A stretch of 64,000 nt of DNA from Corynespora cassiicola (GCA_022059125.1 JAEUWY010000001.1:3906001-3970000); one strand, 5' to 3'; numbered from the stretch's first letter, positions 53,030 through 63,384 are shown. Notes: generated by a model from the sequence alone, not told the origin. Numbers and translations: made by a program.

Positions 53030-53515
53030 TCACCTACGAAACAAGAAACCAATTAACCGCTGGGCGATATTCTTTCTTGGCATTTGTTCTCGCACACAAG
53101 CAGCTAGCTCAGTCATCTCAGCCGTCTCCACAGCGTCGAGCTCTTCCTGGAACAAAACCACAGGATCACGTGGATAAGACTCAAAGTCTGGGAATGATTC
53201 CAGTATTCTTGGTCTTTGATCTAGTGATAGACAGTGTTTTACGGAAGAGCAAAACTCGACTCTGTTATGGTTCCCTGAGCGGGGCATCAACCAGGGCGCA
53301 GCATGTTTTAGTTTCCTAGAACCAGCATTTGTACTTGTTATGCTAGTTTCAGAGTTGGTTAGGCTTACTTCTGGCATAAGACGACTCGTTGAGGGGATAA
53401 TACTACCACCAATAATACTACCAGTATAGACCGCTGGGCGTTCTTCAGGGTGGGGAGACCATCTTACTAGTCCCATAGCGCCTACTTTGAAGTTTTTCAT
53501 GATTGTGTTCTCCAT
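53030..53515 (-). CDS. Orphan basic protein C
   Basis: A single exon of 161 residues with no signal peptide or known domain. It is Ser/Pro/Glu-rich in the middle, with a small acidic helix ('EELDAVETAEMTELAA') and a basic amphipathic end 'PRKNIAQRLIGFLFRR'. It is divergent to orphan D across 325 bp and converges with the PLP enzyme gene. Similar size, lack of introns and a basic C-terminal helix link it loosely to orphans B and D. Reality as a gene is likely but unproven. Confidence 0.5.
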   Translation of the reverse strand: MENTIMKNFKVGAMGLVRWSPHPEERPAVYTGSIIGGSIIPSTSRLMPEVSLTNSETSITSTNAGSRKLKHAAPWLMPRSGNHNRVEFCSSVKHCLSLDQRPRILESFPDFESYPRDPVVLFQEELDAVETAEMTELAACVREQMPRKNIAQRLIGFLFRR

Positions 53516-53840
53516 CTATAGAAATTGAAGTTTTTGGTTTCTATGCTTACCTGTGGAATGAATGTTTCCAAATTTTTGTGTGAAAATGCATCGGGGGTGG
53601 CTGTCTTTAAGGTAAAACAACACGTGACCAAATAAAAAGGTGTGAGGTTACAATGTTTCATGCTCGCCATCAATATGCACCCAAATGACTTGAAAACTCC
53701 CCTGTTGAATTATTGTTTTCACACATGATACAATGTTTTCTTTGCTGATAGCCTTGCATTGTAAAACCCTGCTCAACAATGCGCAACTTTCATGGGATAT
53801 AACGGTACCTGTCCCAATTCAACTTCACACTCTCTTTTAA
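53516..53840. promoter_or_regulatory. Shared 325-bp upstream region of orphans C and D
   Basis: AT-rich DNA between divergent start codons; it could co-regulate the two orphan genes. No clear palindromic operator was seen. Confidence 0.4.
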
Positions 53841-54554
53841 ATGTCTCAAGTGTTGTATTTTTTCAACGGAATTTCCACCACAGATCTTGCAAGTGTGAAG
53901 ACAGCCGATAAAGCTCTTGGTCTTCATCAAGATGTACCAGACACCATGAGCGCCCCTGAGCTTGAACACCCGGAATCATCCTCTGATTGGGCCTACAAAA
54001 ATTATGCTAGCATTGAAGAAGTAATTTGCGCCCAGCACACAAGCACGGCATCAGATGTTCATAACACCACCCTTCAAGACTCTTCACCGCTATATTCTCT
54101 TTCTGCACCTCGTGTTCTTTCGGATTCTAATTTACCACTGGCATCCGAATCATGGCATGAAGTCAAGGCTCCATCGGTCAAATCGGATAATCAACTCCTG
54201 GAGCGTAAAAAGTCGCGTCGGCGCACCAGGTCCGAGCCAACGCTCTACTCTCGCCCCATTGCTTCTCAAAGCGCAACAGCACCAGGCACATCGCCGTTAA
54301 GCAAGAAGTACATTAGACGTCCATTAGCCAGTTATTCACCCAACTTTGAGTCATTTCGCGATGACTTTGCAATTCCATTCCGGCAGCCGCTTACCGTGGC
54401 GCAGATTCTGCGGAGGCCTGGGCTATTGTTCGAAGAGGAGGAATTTTTGGGTAGGGCGGTGAACAAATTCCAACGAAAGATTTCACGCGCAAAGCGAAAA
54501 GTAAAAAATGCTGTGGGAAAATTCAAAGCATTGGTCCAACGAGAAGGAAAGTGA
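53841..54554 (+). CDS. Orphan basic protein D
   Basis: A single exon of 237 residues. The N-terminal half is acidic and Ser-rich. The centre has an RxxS-rich basic patch 'ERKKSRRRTRSEPTLYSRP' that could be a nuclear signal and kinase target. Then come 'PLTVAQILRRPGLLFEEEEF' and a long basic amphipathic C-terminal helix ('KFQRKISRAKRKVKNAVGKF'). No signal peptide, membrane span or domain was recognised. It is divergent to orphan C. Length and the clear compositional zones argue for a true protein. Confidence 0.6.
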   Translation: MSQVLYFFNGISTTDLASVKTADKALGLHQDVPDTMSAPELEHPESSSDWAYKNYASIEEVICAQHTSTASDVHNTTLQDSSPLYSLSAPRVLSDSNLPLASESWHEVKAPSVKSDNQLLERKKSRRRTRSEPTLYSRPIASQSATAPGTSPLSKKYIRRPLASYSPNFESFRDDFAIPFRQPLTVAQILRRPGLLFEEEEFLGRAVNKFQRKISRAKRKVKNAVGKFKALVQREGK

Positions 54555-54836
54555 TACGAGAATAATTGAGAGGTGCATACTTGTGAATGCGTCACTCTCT
54601 GCATGCAAGCAGCTTGTTTGCTTCAACAACGTAACGCAGTTAGAACATACACTACCGGCTCCGTGCTAACTAGAGAAACCAAATATTGACAGAAGCCCTT
54701 CTTATCATCCTAGTGTAAATAGCTGTCTGCGGGCAGACAGCGCTAAAGTCGTAGTCAGTTGAAGAATCAATAGTAAATCCCATGAAAAATGAACAATTCG
54801 TCACCTCAGTGCAACACTCATAATATTGCATCTATT

Positions 54837-56362
54837 CTAAACAACTGTACCACTCCCTGCTGTCACCAAGAAGCTGATCATTCCTCTATTCCCTATGTTC
54901 GCACTCACTGTCCCATCCGCTGCCACTGTGACAGTGACTTCCGCCATATCCTTCGAGTTATCCGTCGTCCAAGCTCTCGCACTCTTTCCTTGTAACCCGC
55001 TTGGCACACTGATTCCCACATTCTGCGAAGCCGTCCCAGAGTTGATAGCGACAACCGCCAAACTCCCATCCGTGTTCAGAAATGCACCACTCTTGATCTG
55101 ATTGCCAGCCCCACTGGTCCCCACCCTCACAGCCCCCGGCCTCACAACCCTCCATTGCGCAAACGCCCACAGCCTCTTGCTAACCTGATAGTTTTGTCCA
55201 TCGATAAGAATGAGCTTCTCGTTGTTATTGTTATTCGTCGCGCGGTCCTGTACCCCCTCCCAAAACAAATACGCACTCAGATTCGCATTCACGATACCAT
55301 TGAACACTGTATTGGCCCATGTAAACCCATCTCCAGCCCCACCATTGCTATACCACGCTGTACTCCATCCCTCATTCAAATCCGAATACTCCGTCTGCCA
55401 CACGCGCGCCCTAGTTCTCAGCGGCGAGCCCACCCGACTCGTGTACTCGTGCGACGTAATCGCATACACCAAGCCCTCGGCGCCCGCGCTCGCAATCTGC
55501 GACGCATGCTGGCCCGCGACGCTCCAGCCCGTGGCCTCGCAACAGTTTATGCCGATATGTGTCAAGTTTGCGGCGTCGAGGGCGGGGCGCAAGATCTTGA
55601 CGAATTCGGCGGCTTGCGCACCCGAGGAGAGCATGCTGGCGTACGAGGTGCTGAAGTCGGGCTCGTTGAGGAAGCCGATGTGGGTTACGGGGACGCCGGC
55701 TGAGGCGTAGAGTTGGATGTATTTTACGAGGTAAGCGGCGTAGGCAGCGCGCCAGTCGCCGGTGCGGCAGGTTTGGGCACCGGTAATCTAGTAAGGGTCA
55801 GTCGAGTAAGAGGAAAAATTGACTTTGAAAAACAAAGCAACGGAGTAGGAGGAGAACATTAGGGTATACTCACACCACAGAGCATTCCACCGTTGGCATC
55901 ATTCCCGTTAGTCTTCATACAACCTGGCGCACTCCACGCGTTGCCGTAAAAGGCCTTGACACCGTATTCTACCGCCTTTTGGCTCAGCCACAGCTGGCCT
56001 GAATCTTTGCCGTCCCATTTGTAGTCCGGTTCTGCGGCGGGACTCGCAGGGCAGTTGGGAAGATGCGTGTTCATCCAGTCGCGGCTGCTGTCTTTGCTAG
56101 AGCCGATGCCGTTGCGCACAATGGAGAAGCCCGCTCCAGACGTTATATTGAAGAGCAGGTTCAATACCTCTGACTGCTTGGGTTCTTTTAGATTGACAAT
56201 GAGGTTTGCGCGCTGAAAGGCCGCGCTGAAGCCGAATCCATCAATGGTCTGGTAAGCCTTGGTCGTGTCGATGGTGATGGTTTGGACAGATTGGCGGAGA
56301 TGCAGAGATGAGGATGCCAAAGTGGTGGCCGCAAGGGCAGCGAAGTGGAGAAAGAGATGCAT
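54837..56362 (-). CDS. Secreted endo-beta-1,6-galactanase, GH30
   Basis: Exons complement(55874..56362) and complement(54837..55787) (86-nt intron, CTGAC branch) give 479 residues. A signal peptide (1-17) is followed by the GH30 barrel: 'YQTIDGFGFSAAFQRA', 'GAGFSIVRNGIGSS', 'AFYGNAWSAPGCMKTNG', acid/base Glu205 in 'GFLNEPDFSTSYASM', 'ITSHEYTSR' and nucleophile Glu296 in 'VWQTEYSDLNEGW'. A small beta-sandwich ends the protein. The pattern matches GH30 subfamily 5 enzymes such as the Trichoderma galactanase, which cut beta-1,6-galactan side chains of arabinogalactan proteins and type II arabinogalactan. It pairs functionally with the GH35 exo-galactosidase in the same window. Confidence 0.9.
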
Positions 56363-57341
56363 TTCTGCTGTTGGCTTCTGTATCAGTAAAGCCAGTGGGC
56401 AGATGATTAGTGGACGATGTATAAATGTCTATCAATCAGGCTTCACTGTGGGGCCATAGTCTCAATGTCCAATTCAAACATGGCTAAAATCATGGTTGGG
56501 CCGGTGGTGTCCATAGTGCTTAGCCTTGATGAGCACGCACGGTAATATAGTAATTAGAGTAGAGATATATTCTGTGGAATTGTGGAAGCATAGCCAAGCG
56601 GCCAAGTGTGCTCACCCCCACGTAGCCCTTTGCGCCGGCCATGGATGGATGTCTATAATGCGAGCCAATTTAGCCGAAGGCAAATCAGTGCGGATGGAAG
56701 GTCATATGAAGACAAATATATGATCCTCAGGGTGTGTAGTATTCATCTCATTCTTAGTAGCCACAAGGGTTGTTAGTCAAGATAATAAATCCGCTAGAAA
56801 GTGATTCTTCGCATCATTGTGTCATCCGGACCGAATTGCAAGTCCGTTGTGCGTCAGATCGTACTCAAACGGGCTCCCTGAGGCCAACTATCTGTTATAA
56901 AAAGCCACTTGTTAATAGCTGACTGCAGCGGTCCTTGCAAATCAATCCTGTGAGACGAACGGGCCTACGATACTGGGTGATTGCTTGCACGCCCTATGAG
57001 ACTTCGCCTTGGAAGTTCATAGCTGTGAGATATTAGTATATGTGTTCTTGGTTCTTGATATTGATCCGTGACGGGTTCTAAGTTTCAGAAAAGGTATAGA
57101 ACAGAGCGCCTACCAAAGAACGGGTAGATGCCGGGGTAATGAGCAAAAAGAAGTACTTGACCGTTTGTAACTAGCCGAATGGAATCTCACGTGCATGGTC
57201 TCACTTGAAGCTCGACTCGCGATATGGTCTAAAAAATCTCCTTCATTAATGACTGGTTTCCTAAATTTCACTCTCAGATTCAACTGACCTTAAATGACCA
57301 CAAATAGACCACAGGTATGATCCAGGCGCAAGTGCGTAAGT
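56363..57341. other. Intergenic region
   Basis: About 1 kb holding the GH30 promoter and the SNU66 3' flank. No gene or RNA was supported. Confidence 0.5.
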
Positions 57342-59381
57342 TTACTGCAAACGAACGCCAGCCGTCTTGTGTTTCTTCGCCTGTTGATCCTGAGCATTGC
57401 CCATTCCACCGGCGTTTGTGACTTCCAAAGTGCTCTGGGCCTCCCTCCTCCTTTCAGCCTCAACTTTGTCGAGATGTTTCTTAGTCTTGTTGTTGCCACT
57501 ATTCTTGCCATGGAATTGGTGGCTCATCAGTTTGAAGGCCTCCTTTTGGTTTAATTGTCGTCCATGGTCGTCGGTGTAACTGAGCTCGATGTTTGGCTTG
57601 TACTCTTTGTTGAAAATCTCGGCCACCTGCCTGCTGGTCAATTGGTCGCGCCTGGTATTGTCTAGAGCAGCCAGCTCGTCCCGCTCCTTATTAGACATGT
57701 AGGCATATCGGCCAGACTTGCGCATACGCTCGCGTTGTTCCTTGGCGAGACGCTCCGCAGCCTCCTCTGCGCGCTGCTTGTCTGCAAGGAACTTTTGACG
57801 TTCGCGATACAGAGCGTTCTTGTCGCCACTGTCAGTGCTAGAAACCAAACCACGCTCCCTCAAAAGAGCGAGGGTAGCTCCTAGACCTTGATCAATTGTC
57901 TTCTCTTGCTCAAGGCCCGTCTCTGTGATGCCAATGGACCGACTACGAGACACGCTACGCTCAGGTGTGTCTTCAGCTTCGGCAGCCTCGGCGTAAGACA
58001 TGGCCATGTCACCGTCTTCGTCAATGTTGGCATGAGGCTCCTCGGACTTGATACCGTTTGAAACTTTGCTGGACCTGCGCCGCTGGCGGCGACGGCGTTC
58101 TTCCTCATCATCTTCGGTGTTGGCCCGCAGATTCTGGACAAACTCTGTAGTTTCATCGATGATAAGAGCAGGCTCGTCAGCTTCGTCACCATTCGCTTCG
58201 ATTGTGTCGCGGACACCGGGTGAGTCAGGTGGTGCTGAGGTCTCCTCGCGAAGCTGGCGTGCAATGTCCTCGGGTCGCATCTTCTTACGTTTCTTCAAGG
58301 CCTGCTTCCGCTGAGCAGCGAGACTGGCTTGTAAGTCATCGTCGTCTATGATGGACTCGTCGTACATGGCCTTCTTCTTGGGCTTTGGTGAGCTTGTCTC
58401 TAGCTCGTCTATGACCATCTCGTCTGTATCGGTATGGACGGGCATCAAGATAGCGTCATCATCTTCAAGACGCTTGCGCTTAGATGACTTGGATTTCTTG
58501 CTCTTTTTCGGCTTCTTGACCTTGACCTGGGAAATGTCCATGTAGTCGTTTGCCGGTGTATCATCCTTGAGGATGTCAAGACTAATAGCGACCTTCTTAG
58601 GCTGCGCAGCAGCAGCAGCCTCAGCCTGAGCTTCTTCAATGGTCCTTCCTTGGCCATCCAGGGTGAAAGCCTTATGCTTCTTGCCATCAATCTCCTCGTC
58701 GTATTGAGCAAGAATGGACCGCTCGCCAGATTCGTCGACGTCGTTGGGATCGTAAGCAGCCTTTCGCTTCTTAGAGTCGAGCTTCTCCTGGAGCCGCTCC
58801 CGGTCGCGAAGGTCGAGGTTTTCAAGTTCATCATCGTCCTCAGCATCGACGGCAGTATCTTTGAGGACAAGGACCTGGTCTTCGCCATCGTCGAACTGGC
58901 TCATTTCGTGGGCGACCTTGACGCCAGCAAGATCGGCCTCGGTGTACTGGGCAGCAGCCTGGGCCTGACGCTCACGCTCCTCTAGCTCCCGTCGCATCTG
59001 CTCTGCCTTGGCGATCTTCTTTTGACGCTTCTTGGCGCCCTTGAGCCAGGCCATATCATCTTCGTCAGCGGCCTCATCGGCAAGGCCTTTGCCCTCCATG
59101 ACGGCAAAACGCGCAGCCTTCTCGCGCTCCTTCTTAATACGCACAACACGCTCTTCGCGCTTCTTCTGAGCCTCGCGCTCTTCTTGGAGTTTCTTGAAGT
59201 TGTCATAACCAGCAGCCTGGCGGGTATCAATGGTGCTTGCTGGCTCATCGTCCGAGGTGCTGCCCTCGTCGGCGGTCTTGAAGGCGGGACCGGCAGTGGC
59301 AGACGCGCCAGGCACAGGGAGGGGCGCCACGCCCATGGAGGCGCGTAGGTTGTTAATGGCATCGAAGTCGAGTTCAGCCAT
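57342..59381 (-). CDS. SNU66: U4/U6.U5 tri-snRNP component SNU66/SART1
   Basis: A single exon of 679 residues. The protein is charged and largely coiled coil, as in the SART-1 family, which joins the tri-snRNP for spliceosome activation in the nucleus. Landmarks are 'YDNFKKLQEEREAQKKREER', 'DDMAWLKGAKKRQKK', 'DGEDQVLVLKDTAVDAEDDD', 'ENLDLRDRERLQEKLDSKK', 'YDEEIDGKKHKAFTLDGQG', 'GLGATLALLRERGLV', 'FNKEYKPNIELSYTDDHGR', 'LNQKEAFKLMSHQFHGKNSG' and 'KTKKHLDKVEAE' near the C-terminus. The ATG at 59381 gives 'MAELDFDAINNLRASMGV', a family-like start; the frame extends 101 codons upstream without similarity and into the divergent gene. Confidence 0.93.
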   Translation of the reverse strand: MAELDFDAINNLRASMGVAPLPVPGASATAGPAFKTADEGSTSDDEPASTIDTRQAAGYDNFKKLQEEREAQKKREERVVRIKKEREKAARFAVMEGKGLADEAADEDDMAWLKGAKKRQKKIAKAEQMRRELEERERQAQAAAQYTEADLAGVKVAHEMSQFDDGEDQVLVLKDTAVDAEDDDELENLDLRDRERLQEKLDSKKRKAAYDPNDVDESGERSILAQYDEEIDGKKHKAFTLDGQGRTIEEAQAEAAAAAQPKKVAISLDILKDDTPANDYMDISQVKVKKPKKSKKSKSSKRKRLEDDDAILMPVHTDTDEMVIDELETSSPKPKKKAMYDESIIDDDDLQASLAAQRKQALKKRKKMRPEDIARQLREETSAPPDSPGVRDTIEANGDEADEPALIIDETTEFVQNLRANTEDDEEERRRRQRRRSSKVSNGIKSEEPHANIDEDGDMAMSYAEAAEAEDTPERSVSRSRSIGITETGLEQEKTIDQGLGATLALLRERGLVSSTDSGDKNALYRERQKFLADKQRAEEAAERLAKEQRERMRKSGRYAYMSNKERDELAALDNTRRDQLTSRQVAEIFNKEYKPNIELSYTDDHGRQLNQKEAFKLMSHQFHGKNSGNNKTKKHLDKVEAERRREAQSTLEVTNAGGMGNAQDQQAKKHKTAGVRLQ

Positions 59382-59593
59382 GCTGGGCGACTGGATGCGG
59401 CCGGAAAGGGAGGTGTTGGTGGTGGAGGTGAAGGTGGAGTTGATGGCGAGATGAAGCGGAGCGAGGTGCGGGAGAAAGGTTGAGTTCGGCTTGGCATAGT
59501 CACGTGCTGGACGCGCTCGCGGAAATTCTCGCTGGGCCTCCGCGCCGCCCATCTCTGCACCCACGACGTCTCGGCCGCCCGTCCATCTCCACC
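59382..59593. promoter_or_regulatory. Compact bidirectional promoter of SNU66 and the bL28m gene
   Basis: Only 212 bp separate the two start codons. CACGTG-containing 'AGTCACGTGCTGG' lies at about 59498-59510, an E-box of the kind bound by bHLH regulators such as Cbf1. Confidence 0.5.
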
Positions 59594-60889
59594 ATGCCGC
59601 CACAGCACCAATTGCTCTCGGTGGGGGTTTTAAGATCAAGGATATTCCCCCAGCCCCTACAACGCACCTTTTCCACGTCCGCAACCCTCTACCAGAAGAA
59701 TCCGCTGCAACGACGACGGGGCGGCGATCTCGGCTCTCACCTGCCCAAAGATGTCATTCCCAAAGACGCTGTGATACCCGAGTACCCATACGGCGAGGCA
59801 CAACTCTTCAAGCAGTCTAACCGTGGTCTGTATGGCGGCCAGACCATACAGTTCGGCAACAATGTTTCGCCCGAAACCGAGACGAAGACGCGCCGTTCCT
59901 GGAAGCCCAACATCCTGAACAAGAGTCTATATTCAGTTTCGCTCAAGAAGAGGATACAGTTGCGCGTGACGGCCAAAGTGCTCAAGACTATCGATCAAGA
60001 AGGTGGCCTGGACGAATACTTGCTGAGAGAAGGGGAGGCTCGCATAAAGGAACTCGGTCCCCTTGGCTGGCAGCTGAGATGGCTTCTTTTGCAGAAACCA
60101 TCCGTCATCGAACGCATGCGAGCTCGGGCCCTCGAGCTGGGCATCCCCAAGCCTCTTGTTAACAAGCAGTGGCCCTCTGCAACTCAGAGGGCTGTACTGG
60201 CAGCTCGGAAGAAGGCCGCCGACCCGAAACTTCAACAAGAGCGCTTTGCTAGGGTAGAAAGAGATGCCCTGGCTGCAGCGGAAATAGAATACCGAGCACA
60301 TCATAAGCGTGCAGATAGAAAGTTGGCCAGCGGCATTTTCGATAGCAAACTGGATAGCCTCAAACTTTCCTACATCAGGGAGAAACACAGAGCAGAGTAC
60401 ACGGCCGCCGCAGCCGAAAAATTCCAAGAAAGAGTCGCCACCTTCCCTGGCGAAACTCCCGAAGAGCAGCTCCAAGCTTACACCGCCTGGAGACAGGAGC
60501 AGATCGACAAATTCGGAAGTTACCAAGCCTTCAAAGATCACTTCACCGCTGACAAGGCCAACATCCTCAAAACTAGAATTGAAGAAGCCGGTGGCAACGA
60601 AGCCTACAGTGCTATGGTCAAAGCCAATCTAAAGAAGGAAATCAGGGCTGCGGAAACTGCGCAAGACGACCTGTCCAAGCCAGAGGAGGAGCGCAATTAC
60701 CTCGAATGGGCCATCTACAAGGCTGAGTTGGCCCACAAGGCCAAGGATGCCCAAGAATATGCACAATTGTTGTTGGCCGCTACGAAGGAGGCTACGAAGA
60801 ACGCAGAGCAAGTGGGAGCGGAAGGCGAGGGCGAGGGCGAGACTGAGGGGCAGACGGATGCTTGGGCCGAACATGCGCACAAAGCATAG
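59594..60889 (+). CDS. Mitochondrial large-subunit ribosomal protein bL28m (yeast MRPL24 type)
   Basis: A single exon of 431 residues. Residues 1-33 form a mitochondrial presequence ('RSRIFPQPLQRTFSTSATLY'). The L28 core follows: 'NRGLYGGQTIQFGNNVS', 'RRSWKPNILNKSLYSVSLKK', 'IQLRVTAKVLKTIDQEGGLD' and 'YLLREGEARIKELG'. The remaining 230 residues are a charged helical extension typical of filamentous-fungal mitoribosomal proteins, with a Gly-Glu-rich end. The start is the first ATG giving the presequence. Divergent to SNU66. Confidence 0.92.
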   Translation: MPPQHQLLSVGVLRSRIFPQPLQRTFSTSATLYQKNPLQRRRGGDLGSHLPKDVIPKDAVIPEYPYGEAQLFKQSNRGLYGGQTIQFGNNVSPETETKTRRSWKPNILNKSLYSVSLKKRIQLRVTAKVLKTIDQEGGLDEYLLREGEARIKELGPLGWQLRWLLLQKPSVIERMRARALELGIPKPLVNKQWPSATQRAVLAARKKAADPKLQQERFARVERDALAAAEIEYRAHHKRADRKLASGIFDSKLDSLKLSYIREKHRAEYTAAAAEKFQERVATFPGETPEEQLQAYTAWRQEQIDKFGSYQAFKDHFTADKANILKTRIEEAGGNEAYSAMVKANLKKEIRAAETAQDDLSKPEEERNYLEWAIYKAELAHKAKDAQEYAQLLLAATKEATKNAEQVGAEGEGEGETEGQTDAWAEHAHKA

Positions 60890-61133
60890 ATGGAGCAAAA
60901 ACCCGGCAGTTCGACGTGAGGTGACCTTGTATAACCACTGTTCAAATTTTGTAGGAATATCACCCATATACCATGGCAACGCCATCATCTATCATGTTGG
61001 CCACTCTCTGCAGGGAATTAGAGAGTCGCTGGCCGCACCCTGAGTTTTTTTCACCTTGCAGTAGAAGTTACACGAAAGCATTGGGTTTTCCTTTGTTTAT
61101 GCTCTCTAAACATTACTTAGTCACACGGTGTCT

Positions 61134-61574
61134 ATGCCACAGGCATTTGTGGCTGTTTTCAGCGTATTCGCACGACTAGATACCAGTCGTCAATTATATG
61201 TATCATATGAAGTTCATTTAGAAGGAACTGAGGGCAGAGAATTCGAAACAAAGATTAAACTTTACAAGGATGCAGGCACTCTTGACAACTTCCAAAAAAT
61301 CTCCACCTGTAGAAGGGAAAAAGGGTCTCTCACTGAGAGTGTCGTCGAAGGCGGCGTTCTGGTAAGTCAGTATGCAAATTTAGACGCCAGGGTTCTGAGC
61401 ATCACCACGTCACAAATCCCGACCATGCATGCGTAGTTGCGATTTAGGAATAACTTCATTGTCAGGATCTATCGTTTCTATCAATCCGAATTGTACAACA
61501 AGAATTGCAAGGCATATCTCACCATCCCACATACACTTGATGCTCTAAATGAACAAAAGGTACAAATCAATTAA
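61134..61574 (+). CDS. Possible small hypothetical gene, two exons
   Basis: An ATG at 61134 opens 76 codons ('QLYVSYEVHLEGTEGREFET') ending at a perfect GTAAGT donor (61362). Joining to the TAG at 61434-61436 adds 45 codons to a stop at 61572-61574, giving 121 residues. Both exons stay open in AT-rich DNA, which is some support, but the branch site is weak and nothing was recognised. It lies tail-to-tail with the sugar transporter, only 22 bp from its stop codon. Confidence 0.3.
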
Positions 61575-61596
61575 AACATTAAAGCAGCTCTAGCTT

Positions 61597-63384
61597 TCAC
61601 TTACCACCAACGATATCAATGTGTGTAGTGATACCCTCTTCCTCGTCGTCCTTCACGCTCGCGTTCCGACTGTCCACCACAACCCCATCTTCAAATAGCT
61701 CCGCTATCTCCTCCAAGCTCCTCCCCTTCGTCTCCGGCAGTAGGAACCAATTGACCACCACCGAGACCGCAAGAATGCAGCAAAAAAGAATGTAATACTT
61801 CCACCCTACAGCTTCCAACGCAATAGGATTCACAAACGACAAAACCACCAAACTAGAATATACAATGCCCATCTCAACGCTAAGGCCCTTTGAGCGTATG
61901 GAATATTGCAAGATTTCCGTGGGGTACGCAAGGACCAATGGCGTGTACGCAATGTCGTAGTGGAAAAAGTATATAAAGATGAATGCAATGACTGCGATTC
62001 CGAGACTCTTCGAGGGCGCATCCTCAATGGCAAAGCGCGCAGAGCAGATAGTCCATATGGTGAAAGAGATGAGCATTCCGATTCCGGACCAATTGAAGAG
62101 GGTGCGGCGACCAAGACGGTCAACCAAGAAAGCTGCACAAACTGCGGCGAAAAAGTTGAAGAGTTGCAGGAGCCCGTTGATGAGGGTTTGGGTGTCGGGA
62201 TTTGTGACGCCCACTGTATCTAGAACGAGCGTCATGTAATATGATACTACACCGTTGCCCTAATCAGATGTTAGTACTGGAAATCAAAGTGAAGTAGGCC
62301 CAAGGCTCCTCTCTTGCCGATCTCGCTCATGGAATGAATTGTACGTACCGCCCATTGAGAAAAAAAGCCAATGAGACAAGTGATGAGCATTCTCTTCCTG
62401 TTTCTTGGCTCAATGAGCGCAGTCCACTTTGTCTGCTTAGATCGAACTTCCATCTCCAAGGCTGTCTCAATCTCATTCATTTCGAATTCGATCAAGGCGT
62501 GTTGAGCGTCACCTCCAGTATGGAACCTGGCGAGCACGGATCGAGCCTCATCCTGTCTGCCCTTGGCAATGAGCCATCGCGGTGACTCGGGCAATTTAAA
62601 CCACTCATGAAAGGTCAGTAAAAAAGAGGCATCCAACAGTGGGGCAACACCTACAAAAAGAAGCTGTAGAAGCGGGAGCCCACCCTGCAAGATAGAGGGC
62701 CCTCTCCAAGCCCAATCGCTCTCGGGAACATTCTTCTGCAACCCAAAGGTACTCCACGCCGCAATTATCGCACCCAAATAATAACATGTCCAAAAAAGCG
62801 CCGTATAAATGCCACGATGCGTGGGATAGCACAATTCGGAGATGAGCAGCGGACTCGGCTGCACACTGATAATGCCCCCAACTCCCACCACGACGCGCGA
62901 AAAGATGAACATTCCTAAATTAACCGACACACTCTGTATCACCGAGGCGATTACTATTATGACGCCGCCTAGCAAGAGCGTATACCGCCGCCCGATCCTG
63001 TCAGATAGGATCCCGCAAACAGGCAGAGCGAGCACGCAGCCCGCGGATTGCGCGGCATTGACCGCACCAAGCGTGTACCCTTTCGGATTCCCAAACTCAT
63101 TCTTCCAGGATGGGAGGGCCTGGAGGCCGTTCATGAGCGAGCCTGTGGTCCGCCCGGATTAGTATTCATGTTCCTTTATGCGTTTGGTCGCCGCCTTGGC
63201 GGGGGACAGGAGTCGCAAAACCTCGGTACTTACCATCGTAGCCGGCGACGGATGATGACATGAGCGGAATGAGCAGCAGAATATTCAGCGATAGGAGGTG
63301 CGGCACTCGGTACCAGGGGGCGTTGTCGCGGGGCAGGACCTCCGCGAGCGCCTGGCCGACGACTTGCGCGTTGGGCGTGCTCAT
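61597..63384 (-). CDS. MFS sugar porter (hexose or lactose-permease-like transporter)
   Basis: Exons complement(63234..63384), complement(62349..63142) and complement(61597..62259) give 535 residues with 12 predicted spans. Sugar-porter signatures are complete: 'SSVAGYDGSLMNGLQALPSW', 'GILSDRIGRRYTLL', 'RVVVGVGGIIS', 'PESPRWLIAKGRQDEA', 'FFSQWAGNGVVSYYMTLVL', 'DRLGRRTLFNWSG' and 'PETKGRSLEEIAELF'. The family imports mono- or disaccharides with protons at the plasma membrane. The stop lies inside a GTAAGTGA donor-like site, so an extra intron with a short final exon ending before 61540 is possible. The first exon is short and was placed by the family's 'GYDG' motif. It may take up products of the nearby galactanases, but this is inference. 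Confidence 0.88.

Noticed and set aside
56583..56650. tRNA-like 'GCATAGCCAAGCGGCCAAG' stretch
   Set aside because: It resembles a D-arm, but no T-arm GGTTCGA box and no closing acceptor stem were found.
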